Of a stretch of DNA of 6,560 nt, positions 1 to 5,670 are shown in pieces. Origin of the DNA: an uncultured Oscillospiraceae bacterium (GTDB taxonomy: Bacteria; Bacillota; Clostridia; Oscillospirales; Oscillospiraceae); contig CAAERF010000128.1 of assembly GCA_900758315.1 (NCBI GenBank), positions 1 through 6,560 of the forward strand. Direction: 5' to 3'. Numbering within the stretch: the stretch's first letter is position 1; each line of letters starts with the position of its first letter. The notes below the pieces were generated by a model. The model was given only the letters and a program-made list of their open reading frames with translations. It was not told the DNA's origin and ran no database searches. The translations under genes were made by a program, and so were the position numbers.

Positions 1-2
1 GC

Positions 3-230
3 TGTTCCTGGCGAGTATCGATATGTAGGCGGAACTGTTTTTACTGTGTATGTTCCGTGAGATAAAGTCGTACATAATAGATCACTACATTTGGGCTCTG
101 GATACAGTCTATCAAACGAAATAAGGCTTACACCCTCTGGAGCAAGGTGAGCACGCTTGTTCGATAAAAGTGTGTTAGACTCAAATTCTGATCGTCTCCC
201 ATAAATAAGCCCATATTGTGGAGCAAATTT
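3..230 (-). pseudogene. Continuation of the Shedu domain in the -1 frame, running off the left edge
   Basis: Reading the minus strand in the frame whose codons begin at 228-230 and 225-227 gives 76 stop-free codons to the window edge. It begins KFAPQYGLIYGRRSEFESN, then ISFDRL about 25 residues later. The hydrophobic strand followed by GRRSE and a later [I/L]xSFDRL is how the C-terminal part of the SduA/DUF4263 fold normally goes on, so this is the real tail of the gene starting at 712. One extra A in the A7 run would join both frames into a product of at least 237 residues. As it stands the gene is either a frameshifted pseudogene, switched off by slippage in a homopolymer, translated by -1 frameshifting, or carries a base-calling error. 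The true end of the gene is outside the window. Confidence 0.68.
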
Positions 231-712
231 TTTTGTCTGACCCAATCAGGAATTTTGAAACATTCATAGAATTGCAGTACATTTACTGGGTTGTTTAAAA
301 TAGCCTGCCATTCTACTATCTGACCAAATGCCTGGGTTAAATCAGCAGTCTGCGTCCCTGCTTTTGTAAAGTTTTTTTTATTTGGCTTTTCGATTTCAAT
401 TAACACTGGAGTAAAAGACAGGCTATCCTGTGCCAACCAAATAAAATCAGGAATGCGGTCAAAAAGGCCACCGCAAAGCTCTGGTTCGGCAATTAAAGAC
501 TGTGTAAATGGATAGTGACCGGATGGAGCAGACAATTCAAACGCACCCGGAACGAATGATGGATTTTGCTCGAAGAAGCGCTGAAAAACAGACTCGTCAT
601 CCCCGTAATTTTGAAGAAGTGACTGATATTCCTCATAACTTTCTTTAGCGTATTTTTCCCATGACATAGGGGCAGGTGCATCTCGAGTTATTTCGTATGT
701 TTGTTCTAACAC
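128..712 (-). CDS. Shedu-type (SduA/DUF4263) defence nuclease, first part, ended early by a frameshift
   Basis: Numbered from a GTG at 710-712, the frame gives 194 residues. It shows the layout of the SduA/DUF4263 nuclease domain: an ESVFQRFFEQNP helix near residue 40, PDF with Asp89 (metal-binding candidate), then the core IEIEKP with Glu106, Glu108 and Lys109 matching a PD-(D/E)xK nuclease, an FTKAG turn, and QIVEW with Gln131. Shedu proteins are anti-phage nucleases. I prefer the GTG because GGGGAGAG (721-728) lies 8 nt upstream and a TATAAT box lies at 746-751; an upstream TTG (740-742) has no ribosome binding site and would fall at the predicted transcription start, and an ATG at 665-667 has none either. 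The final ~33 residues after an A7 run (228-234) no longer look like the family, while the -1 frame does (next entry). The family call rests on recalled motifs, not a search. The gene is AT-rich, unlike its GC-rich neighbour, and divergent from it, which suggests acquired cargo. Confidence 0.72.
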   Translation of the reverse strand: MLEQTYEITRDAPAPMSWEKYAKESYEEYQSLLQNYGDDESVFQRFFEQNPSFVPGAFELSAPSGHYPFTQSLIAEPELCGGLFDRIPDFIWLAQDSLSFTPVLIEIEKPNKKNFTKAGTQTADLTQAFGQIVEWQAILNNPVNVLQFYECFKIPDWVRQKNLLHNMGLFMGDDQNLSLTHFYRTSVLTLLQRV

Positions 713-745
713 GACTAAATCTCTCCCCGCTGTAGTTTCCAAATA

Positions 746-774
746 ATTATATGGTTTGAGTCATTAGAAAGCAA
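746..774 (-). promoter_or_regulatory. Candidate sigma-A-type promoter of the Shedu gene
   Basis: On the minus strand there is a perfect -10 box TATAAT (plus positions 746-751) and a weak -35 TTGCTT (769-774) with a 17-nt spacer. Transcription would begin near 739, giving a leader of about 27 nt before the GTG at 712 with its GGGGAGAG site in between. The -35 box matches consensus at only three of six bases, so strength depends on the -10 box or an activator. The promoter is overlapped by an inverted repeat (756-782). Confidence 0.45.
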
Positions 775-782
775 TAACTCAA
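756..782. repeat. Inverted repeat in the Shedu/topB divergent gap (possible operator or leader hairpin)
   Basis: The arms TTGAGTCATT (756-765) and AATAACTCAA (773-782) are reverse complements at 9 of 10 positions, with a 7-nt spacer. The repeat covers the -35 box and part of the spacer of the candidate Shedu promoter, and its right arm ends on the two A residues that open the topB Shine-Dalgarno AAGGAGG. Two readings are possible: a dimeric repressor site for the Shedu promoter, or an RNA hairpin. In the minus-strand RNA the odd pair becomes G-U, while in the plus-strand RNA it is a C-A mismatch. No T-run follows on either strand, so a terminator is unlikely. Confidence 0.5.
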
Positions 783-787
783 GGAGG
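781..787 (+). promoter_or_regulatory. Ribosome binding site that fixes the TTG start of topB
   Basis: AAGGAGG is a near-perfect anti-16S match and ends 7 nt before the TTG at 795-797. It is the only strong site here, and it decides in favour of a TTG start, because the conserved first residues of topoisomerase III (KLIVCEKPSVA) begin exactly after this codon. No convincing plus-strand promoter is visible in the gap, so topB transcription may come from farther upstream through the antisense Shedu region. Confidence 0.75.
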
Positions 788-794
788 AATTTTA

Positions 795-2894
795 TTGAAA
801 CTAATTGTCTGTGAAAAACCGAGTGTAGCAAAGAGTATTGCGTCGGCCCTGGGTGTCACATCCAGGGCCGATAGCTATTTTGAGGGCGGCGGCTGGCTCA
901 TTTCCTGGTGCATCGGGCATCTGGTGGGGCTGGCGGACGCGGCCGCCTACGATGACCGCTACAAGAAGTGGCGGTATGAGGACCTTCCCATCCTACCCAA
1001 CCCCTTCCGCTATGTGGTGTCCGAGGAAAAGGATGCCCAGTTCCGCATTCTCCGTTCTCTGATGGAACGCCCCTATGTGACGGAACTGGTCAACGCCTGC
1101 GACGCGGGGCGCGAAGGTGAATTGATCTTCCGGCTGGTCTATGAGGCCGCCGGATGTTCCAAGCCCTTCTCCCGCCTCTGGATTTCTTCGATGGAGGACG
1201 CGGCGATCCGGGAAGGCTTTGCCGATCTGCGCCCCGGTAAGGACTATGATCCCCTGTATCAATTGGCGCTTTGCCGCCAAAAGGCGGACTGGCTTATTGG
1301 GATCAATGCCTCACGGCTCTTTTCGGTGTTGTATCATCGAACGTTAAATATTGGGCGGGTGCAGACGCCCACCCTGGCAATGCTGGCCGACCGGGACAGC
1401 AAGATCGTCTTGTTCCGCAAGGAGAAATACCATCATGTGCGGCTGGCGCTGGATGGAGCCGAGGCGGTTTCTGAAAAAATCCCGGCTATGGAGGATGCCC
1501 AGGCTATCCGGGACGCCTGTGACGGGCAGCAAGCCGTGTGTGTATCCCTGGTGCGGGAGAAAAAGGCGGAGAAGCCGCCCAAACTGTACGACCTGACCAC
1601 CTTGCAGCGGGAGGCAAACCGGGTGTTCGGCTACACGGCCAAGCAAACCCTGGATTATGCCCAGTCGCTCTATGAAAAGAAGCTGCTGACTTATCCTCGC
1701 ACGGACAGCCGGTATCTGACGGTTGACATGGCGGAGACTGCCTACGTTGTACTGCATCTGGCGGCGCGGGTGCCCCCCTTCGACGCCTGCCCGGAGTTTT
1801 TCCCCGATGTTGCGGCGCTGGTGAACGACAAGGAGGTATCCGACCACCACGCCCTGATTCCCACTCTGGAGCTGGAAAAGGCGGATGTGCCCGTGCTGCC
1901 TGTGGGCGAGCGAAATATCCTTCTGCTGGTCTGCTGCAAACTGCTGTGTGCGGCGGCGGAGCCTTTCGTGTATGAGGCGATCACAGCCACCTTTGATTGC
2001 GGCGGGCACACCTTCACGGCAAAGGGAAAGCAGGTGCTTTCCCAGGGCTGGCGGGCCATTCAGGAGGTGTTCCGTTCCTCCCTGAAGGAGAAGCCGGCGG
2101 ATGAAGATGCCGGGGGCGTTCTTCCGGCCTTGACCGAGGGACAGGTCTTTGAGCCGGTCACCGCCTCCGTCACCGAGCATTTCACTTCACCGCCCAAACC
2201 CTACACGGAGGACACCCTTCTGTCGGCCATGGAGAACGCGGGCAAGGAAGATATGCCGGACGAGGCAGAGCGTAAGGGCCTGGGTACCCCGGCGACCAGG
2301 GCGGCCATCATTGAAAAGCTGGTGTCCAGCGGGTTCGTGGAGCGCAAGGGCAAGAACCTGATCCCCACAAAGGCAGGTGTCAACCTGGTCACGGTGTTGC
2401 CGGAACTGCTGACCTCTCCCAAGCTCACAGCGGATTGGGAGCAGCGATTGAACGAGGTGGCAAAGGGTCAGGCATCGCCGGAGGACTTCATGGACGGGAT
2501 CGAGGCGATGGCGGCGGAGCTGATGCGGAAATACTCCCACATTTCCGAGAATGGGCAAAGGCTGTTCCAACCGGAGAGGGAGACTGTGGGACTCTGCCCC
2601 CGCTGCGGTAAGCCGGTCTATGAGGGCAAGAAAAACTTCGCCTGTTCGGACCGGGCCTGCCAGTTTGTTATGTGGAAGAATGACCGTTTCTGGACCAGCC
2701 GCCGCAAGGAGATGACCAGAAAGATGGCGGCCGATCTTCTGAAAAAGGGCCGTACTTCCGTCAAAGGGATGTGGTCGGAGAAGAAAGGTTCCACCTATGA
2801 TGCGGTGGTGATCCTGGACGATACCGGCTGCAAGTATGTCAATTTCAAGCTGGAGTTTCCCAAGCGAAAGGATGGTGTGCATGGCAAAAAGTAA
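795..2894 (+). CDS. topB: DNA topoisomerase III (TopB, type IA)
   Basis: This 699-residue protein is a type IA topoisomerase that cuts and passes single DNA strands; such TopB enzymes are standard cargo of clostridial conjugative elements, where they are thought to resolve replication or transfer intermediates. The Toprim domain opens with KLIVCEKPSVAKSI (Glu8) and continues to NACDAGREGELIFR, with Asp103 and the REGE block at 106-109; the second Asp of the usual DxD is Gly105, which is normal for the Bacillus-type DAGREGE variant. The catalytic tyrosine is Tyr300 in LTYPRTDSRYL. A conserved GLGTPATRAAIIEKL segment starts at 495. A C-terminal four-cysteine zinc motif uses Cys601, Cys604, Cys617 and Cys622, followed by a basic tail. 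Length is typical. Start is TTG with AAGGAGG 7 nt upstream. The stop overlaps the next gene by 14 nt, indicating a shared transcript. The first ~15 codons are AT-richer than the rest. Confidence 0.95.
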   Translation: MKLIVCEKPSVAKSIASALGVTSRADSYFEGGGWLISWCIGHLVGLADAAAYDDRYKKWRYEDLPILPNPFRYVVSEEKDAQFRILRSLMERPYVTELVNACDAGREGELIFRLVYEAAGCSKPFSRLWISSMEDAAIREGFADLRPGKDYDPLYQLALCRQKADWLIGINASRLFSVLYHRTLNIGRVQTPTLAMLADRDSKIVLFRKEKYHHVRLALDGAEAVSEKIPAMEDAQAIRDACDGQQAVCVSLVREKKAEKPPKLYDLTTLQREANRVFGYTAKQTLDYAQSLYEKKLLTYPRTDSRYLTVDMAETAYVVLHLAARVPPFDACPEFFPDVAALVNDKEVSDHHALIPTLELEKADVPVLPVGERNILLLVCCKLLCAAAEPFVYEAITATFDCGGHTFTAKGKQVLSQGWRAIQEVFRSSLKEKPADEDAGGVLPALTEGQVFEPVTASVTEHFTSPPKPYTEDTLLSAMENAGKEDMPDEAERKGLGTPATRAAIIEKLVSSGFVERKGKNLIPTKAGVNLVTVLPELLTSPKLTADWEQRLNEVAKGQASPEDFMDGIEAMAAELMRKYSHISENGQRLFQPERETVGLCPRCGKPVYEGKKNFACSDRACQFVMWKNDRFWTSRRKEMTRKMAADLLKKGRTSVKGMWSEKKGSTYDAVVILDDTGCKYVNFKLEFPKRKDGVHGKK

Positions 2895-3417
2895 AACCGA
2901 GGCCAACTTCATGGAGCATTTGAAACCGCTGCTTCCCGCAGGGAGCGACGCAAGCGAGCTGGAGGCAGCGGCCCAGGCGCTTGCCGGACTTTCCCCGGAG
3001 GGCCGTGACCTCCTGGCCGCTGTCCAGGAGTCGCCCTATCGTCTGACCACCCTGGATCAGTTCCGGGAGTTCCCCGCCAACACCGAGTATTTTGTCCTGG
3101 AGCCCAGCATCCGCAAGGTGGAGGATGTGGGCTGGCGCTATCTGGCGCAGCATTTGGACGTCCTTCTGCCCCCGGAGCTGCTGGATGCCATTGATCCCGT
3201 TCCCTTCGGCAACCACGCCATGCAGGAGGAACAGGGCTGCTTCACCAGTAGAGGCTATCTCACCCTCTCCGGCGACGAGTGGGAGCATGAGCGCCGCAGG
3301 GAGAGGCAGACGGAGAAAAAGCCCTCCATCAAGGAACGGCTGGAACAGAGCCGGAAAGAATGTGCCAATCAGAGCAAGGCGCAGACCCATCGGGAAAAGC
3401 CTGCGCCGGAGCGATAA
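2881..3417 (+). CDS. ArdA-like small protein lacking the first ArdA domain
   Basis: The product is 178 residues. I chose ATG 2881 because AAGGA (2868-2872) lies 8 nt upstream; an ATG at 2872 sits inside that site. The start lies within the end of topB (14-nt overlap). Residues about 25-127 align without any gap (constant offset of 60) to residues 85-187 of the ArdA protein encoded next: for example Pro75/Ile77/Asp82/Gly84/Tyr87 match Pro135/Ile137/Asp142/Gly144/Tyr147, and EEQGCFTSRGYL matches EESGQFTDLGYV. About a quarter of positions are identical. The first ArdA domain (ITNLGKYNEG...) is missing. After residue 130 comes a charged, basic tail with EKKPSIKERLEQSRKECA, which is also found at the end of the next protein. 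I infer a divergent, partial ArdA paralogue that might pair with or modulate ArdA; no function is proven. No signal peptide or membrane segment is visible. A conserved hypothetical protein is the safe label. Confidence 0.75.
   Translation: MAKSKTEANFMEHLKPLLPAGSDASELEAAAQALAGLSPEGRDLLAAVQESPYRLTTLDQFREFPANTEYFVLEPSIRKVEDVGWRYLAQHLDVLLPPELLDAIDPVPFGNHAMQEEQGCFTSRGYLTLSGDEWEHERRRERQTEKKPSIKERLEQSRKECANQSKAQTHREKPAPER
3311..3345 (+). repeat. Copy 1 of a shared coding repeat (C-terminal tail motif)
   Basis: This 35-nt stretch matches 5081-5115 at 32 of 35 bases (shared core GGAACGGCTGGA). It encodes the EKKPSIKERLE part of the tail of the 178-residue protein; the amino-acid similarity continues to the ECA motif after the DNA match has faded. 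Both copies sit near the 3' ends of adjacent genes and in the same role, so this is a duplicated coding module, not a mobile repeat. Confidence 0.7.
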
Positions 3418-3429
3418 GGAGGTGTCGCT

Positions 3430-5199
3430 ATGCCCCATTATGACTATGACAAAGATTATCCCTTTGCCGCCTTCATCACCAACCTGGGCAAGTACAACGA
3501 GGGCGCCCTTGTGGGCGAATGGGTGAAGTTTCCCACCACGGCGGAGGAACTGAAACAGGTCTTTGAGCGCATCGGAATCGGTGCGAAAGACGACTTCGGG
3601 CAGACCTATGAGGAATGGTTCATCACGGACTACGATTGCTATGTGGACGGCCTCTATGACCTGCTGGGTGAGTATGCCAACCTGGACGAGCTGAACTTGG
3701 CCTCCAAACTGGACAACATGAGTCAGGATGAATATGAGCGGTTCCAGGCGGCCATGGAGATCGGCGACCACACGGGCAGCATCCAGGAGCTTATCAACCT
3801 GACGGAGAACCTGGACTGCTACGATGTTTACCCCGACATCCACGACCACGATGATCTGGGCAGGTATTACATCGAGGAACTGGATGCCATGCAGGTGCCG
3901 GAGCATCTGCGCAACTACATCGACTATGAGGCCTACGGGCGGGACATCGCCCTGGAGGAAAGCGGCCAGTTCACCGACCTGGGCTATGTGCGGGATACCG
4001 GGGACAGCTTCCATGAGTATTATGATGGCGAGCGCGGCAGCATCCCGGAGGAATACCGGGTAATGACCTTCCAGGATGACATCCCCGAAGAAGAAATTTC
4101 AGAATGGACCATGGACCTTGCCTACGATATGGACGAGTTTTTTCGGCAGAACGACCCGCAGTATGCCGCCGAGCACCCGGAGGAACACGCGGCGAAGGAA
4201 GAAATCTACGAAAACCTGATGGCCGGGCGCATCTCCGCTCTGGACGAGAAACTGGCCGCTCTGGGACAGACCCAGGAGGACTATCTTCCTTCGGAGATCG
4301 AGAAGTTCAAGGACGCCACCGGCTATGAGGAAATTCTGGATGTGGACCCCCAGGCAATCCGGGAGGCCATTGAAAACCCGGATCAGTCCCATGTGGACGA
4401 GAGGCTGTCCTTTGCGGAACAGGCAAACCAGGAGTATGAGGCGGAGCTGTACGGTCAACAAGCGGCGCCCAGCCCGGATGACCGGGAGACCGGCGAGACG
4501 GTGCGGACTCCCAGGGGCACCTTCCATGTGACAGATATGAGCCGGGAACAGATGGAAGCGGCCGGATACGGTTTTCACCATGAGTCCGAGGACGGGAAGT
4601 ATCTCATCATGGCCAACGGCAGCCGTGCCTTTGCCATCCCCAGCGGAGCCACCCCCGAACATACCGCGCCGGAGAGGCTGACCGTCCTGGTGGTGGAGCC
4701 CATGAAGGAGCCCTATGTGAAGGAGATCGACCCCGGCCTCCATGCCCTGCAAGTGGAGGTGGGCGGCGATATTGCCGCCTCCTATCCCTTTGACGATCCG
4801 GTGGGGCTGGTCCTGAACGACGAAGGCAAACTCATCGGCCTGGACCTGAACCGTTCCCTCCGAGACGAGCATGGGGAGATTTACGACATTGTAGCGGGCA
4901 CCTTCCTGGTGGTGGGCCTGGGGCCGGAGAGTTTCGCGTCTCTGCCCCCGGACATGATCCAGAAGTACACCGAGCAATTCAACCGGCCGGAGCTGTTCGC
5001 CAGCATCAACGGGATCATCAACAACGGCCGCCGTGGTGAGGAATTAGAGAAAGCCCAGGCCGAGGTGCACAGGACTACGCCGGAGAAAAAGTCCTCCATC
5101 CGGGAACGGCTGGAGGACGCGAAATGGGAGTGCGCGGAACGGAAAAGCCCGGACAAGCCTGCCCCGCAGAAGAAGCCCCCGGAGCTGGGCGACTTATGA
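3430..5199 (+). CDS. ardA: ArdA antirestriction protein fused to a DUF3846-like domain
   Basis: The product has 589 residues, over three times the length of stand-alone ArdA (about 165). AGGAGG (3417-3422) precedes the ATG by 7 nt, and the previous gene ends 12 nt upstream. Residues about 13-190 are ArdA: FITNLGKYNEGALVGEW (15-31), YEEWFITDYD (60-69), the LLGEYANLDELN region (78-89), DLGRYYIEEL (142-151), and SGQFTDLGYV. ArdA is an acidic DNA-mimic that blocks type I restriction enzymes, protecting a conjugating element on entry. Residues about 205-365 are an acidic helical linker (DLAYDMDEFFRQNDP, then SEIEKFKDATGYEE). Around 378-397 lies a short module, YGFHHESEDGKYLIMANG, known to me from clostridial element proteins without a function. 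Residues about 418-523 resemble DUF3846 (TVLVVEPMKEPYV, then LNDEGKLIGLDLNRSL and FLVVGLGPESF). The tail EKKSSIRERLEDAKWECA is shared with the preceding gene. The stop overlaps the next start. Confidence 0.88.
   Translation: MPHYDYDKDYPFAAFITNLGKYNEGALVGEWVKFPTTAEELKQVFERIGIGAKDDFGQTYEEWFITDYDCYVDGLYDLLGEYANLDELNLASKLDNMSQDEYERFQAAMEIGDHTGSIQELINLTENLDCYDVYPDIHDHDDLGRYYIEELDAMQVPEHLRNYIDYEAYGRDIALEESGQFTDLGYVRDTGDSFHEYYDGERGSIPEEYRVMTFQDDIPEEEISEWTMDLAYDMDEFFRQNDPQYAAEHPEEHAAKEEIYENLMAGRISALDEKLAALGQTQEDYLPSEIEKFKDATGYEEILDVDPQAIREAIENPDQSHVDERLSFAEQANQEYEAELYGQQAAPSPDDRETGETVRTPRGTFHVTDMSREQMEAAGYGFHHESEDGKYLIMANGSRAFAIPSGATPEHTAPERLTVLVVEPMKEPYVKEIDPGLHALQVEVGGDIAASYPFDDPVGLVLNDEGKLIGLDLNRSLRDEHGEIYDIVAGTFLVVGLGPESFASLPPDMIQKYTEQFNRPELFASINGIINNGRRGEELEKAQAEVHRTTPEKKSSIRERLEDAKWECAERKSPDKPAPQKKPPELGDL
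5081..5115 (+). repeat. Copy 2 of the shared coding repeat (C-terminal tail motif)
   Basis: This stretch matches 3311-3345 at 32 of 35 bases and encodes EKKSSIRERLE near the end of the ArdA fusion protein. One of the three differences is Pro to Ser in the product and another is the conservative Lys to Arg change, consistent with a kept function such as a binding tail. Identical spacing to the following ECA motif in both proteins supports common origin. Confidence 0.7.
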
Positions 5200-5372
5200 G
5201 CCGGAGCAAGAAATGGTGTCTGGAATGGGCGTTCTTCCTGGGCGAGAACGGCAGGCGCCAGTATAACAAGCTCTGCAAAGGCGGTGTCCATCCCTGCAAG
5301 CAGAGTTTCCGGGCGGTGGTGGTGTCCTGTCCGCACTATCTTTCCCGCCACTCCAAAAAGTGCGGGAATTAG
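5196..5372 (+). CDS. Small cysteine-rich basic protein (58 residues), translationally coupled to the ArdA fusion gene
   Basis: The ATG (5196-5198) overlaps the TGA of the preceding gene as ATGA, a classic coupling arrangement, and GGAG at 5181-5184 is a usable ribosome site. The product starts MSRSKKWCLEWAFFL and has cysteines at 8, 27, 34, 45 and 56, plus His32, His47 and His52, with many Lys and Arg residues. That pattern could hold a metal ion and touch nucleic acid, but no named zinc-finger spacing is obvious. I recall very similar short proteins at the same place in other clostridial conjugative elements, always without assigned function. It is the last gene of the run before the terminator. 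There is no signal peptide; the only hydrophobic patch is a short AVVV stretch. The product is real with good likelihood because of the coupling and conservation memory; its role is unknown. Confidence 0.72.
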   Translation: MSRSKKWCLEWAFFLGENGRRQYNKLCKGGVHPCKQSFRAVVVSCPHYLSRHSKKCGN

Positions 5373-5430
5373 TGTTCAAAATGGGTGAAGAAACTGCCTG
5401 TGGTGGCTTTTCTGTGTAGGGGTAGTATGA

Positions 5431-5475
5431 TTTCCTATGTGGGGCGGCAGGGCGTTTCTACATAGGGAAAACGCC
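5431..5475 (+). other. Two overlapping, mutually exclusive hairpins downstream of the antirestriction operon
   Basis: This lies in the 298-bp gap between the 58-residue gene and the ATPase gene. Hairpin A pairs TTTCCTATGTGG (5431-5442) with CTACATAGG-G-AAA (5458-5470), with one G-U pair and a single bulged G. Hairpin B pairs GGCGTTT (5451-5457) with AAACGCC (5469-5475). The right arm of A lies inside the loop and right arm of B, so only one can form at a time. A T-containing tract (GGATTTTCACCTTTT) follows. The arrangement could be a weak terminator/antiterminator pair, a processing site, or a DNA-level site. No coding gene is credible between 5373 and 5503. Confidence 0.45.
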
Positions 5476-5503
5476 GGATTTTCACCTTTTATCAAGCAAA
5501 ATG

Positions 5504-5556
5504 GGAGTGCCGTCATCGGATCAACATGGTCCGGTGGCGGCGCTCCTTTTCTTTTT
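5504..5556 (+). terminator. Strong rho-independent terminator of the topB-ardA operon
   Basis: A 17-base left arm (5504-5520, GGAGTGCCGTCATCGGA) pairs fully with the right arm (5530-5546, TCCGGTGGCGGCGCTCC) around a 9-nt loop, followed at once by TTTTCTTTTT. Three of the 17 pairs are G-U wobbles in the plus-strand RNA but would be A-C mismatches in the minus-strand RNA, so the hairpin has been kept for plus-strand transcripts. It closes the operon ending at 5372 and insulates the AT-rich cargo gene that follows. Confidence 0.88.
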
Positions 5557-5620
5557 GTGTTAAAAATTAAAAAACAGGCGCATAAAACACATACAATTGA
5601 GGAAAAATCTCAAATAGATG

Positions 5621-5649
5621 TTGATTTTATTGGAGTTTGCGTATATAAT
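5621..5649 (+). promoter_or_regulatory. Candidate sigma-A promoter of the AAA15 ATPase gene
   Basis: TTGATT (5621-5626) and a perfect TATAAT (5644-5649) are separated by exactly 17 nt. Together with the terminator just upstream, this makes the ATPase gene an independent unit. The predicted start near 5656-5657 would leave a leader of only about 14 nt that begins at the ribosome site AGGGGGT (5657-5663), which is unusually short. A small hairpin (TTGAG 5597-5601 with CTCAA 5609-5613) lies just upstream of the -35 box. Confidence 0.55.
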
Positions 5650-5670
5650 AATAATTAGGGGGTAGTTTAT

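Noticed and set aside
740..742. TTG as the start of the Shedu gene
   Set aside because: No ribosome site precedes it and it falls at the predicted transcription start; the GTG at 710-712 has GGGGAGAG at 721-728.
1344..2180. 278-codon minus-strand frame inside topB
   Set aside because: It is fully opposite the conserved TopB catalytic region, with no family motifs and no ribosome site of note; it is a shadow of GC-rich codon bias.
2836..2880. Earlier ATG codons (2836, 2872) for the 178-residue protein
   Set aside because: They lie deeper inside topB and lack a spaced Shine-Dalgarno; 2881 has AAGGA 8 nt upstream, and the sequence before it is just topB read in another frame.
2845..4014. 389-codon open frame on the minus strand opposite the two ArdA-type genes
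   Set aside because: It lies antisense to two well-supported genes with good ribosome sites. Its product has no recognisable motif and a hydrophobic, low-complexity make-up typical of the complement of GC-rich acidic coding DNA.
4099..4977. 292-codon minus-strand frame opposite the ArdA fusion
   Set aside because: Same reason: it is antisense to conserved coding sequence, and its product is Gly/His/Leu-rich without motifs.
5597..5613. TTGAG...CTCAA hairpin near the ATPase promoter as the same operator as at 756-782
   Set aside because: The half-sites share five bases, but the spacing differs (7 versus 17 nt) and the rest does not match; chance is likely in AT-rich DNA.
5437..5658. 73-codon plus-strand frame in the gap before the ATPase gene
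   Set aside because: It runs straight through the strong terminator hairpin and the ATPase promoter, changes composition midway, and lacks a ribosome binding site.
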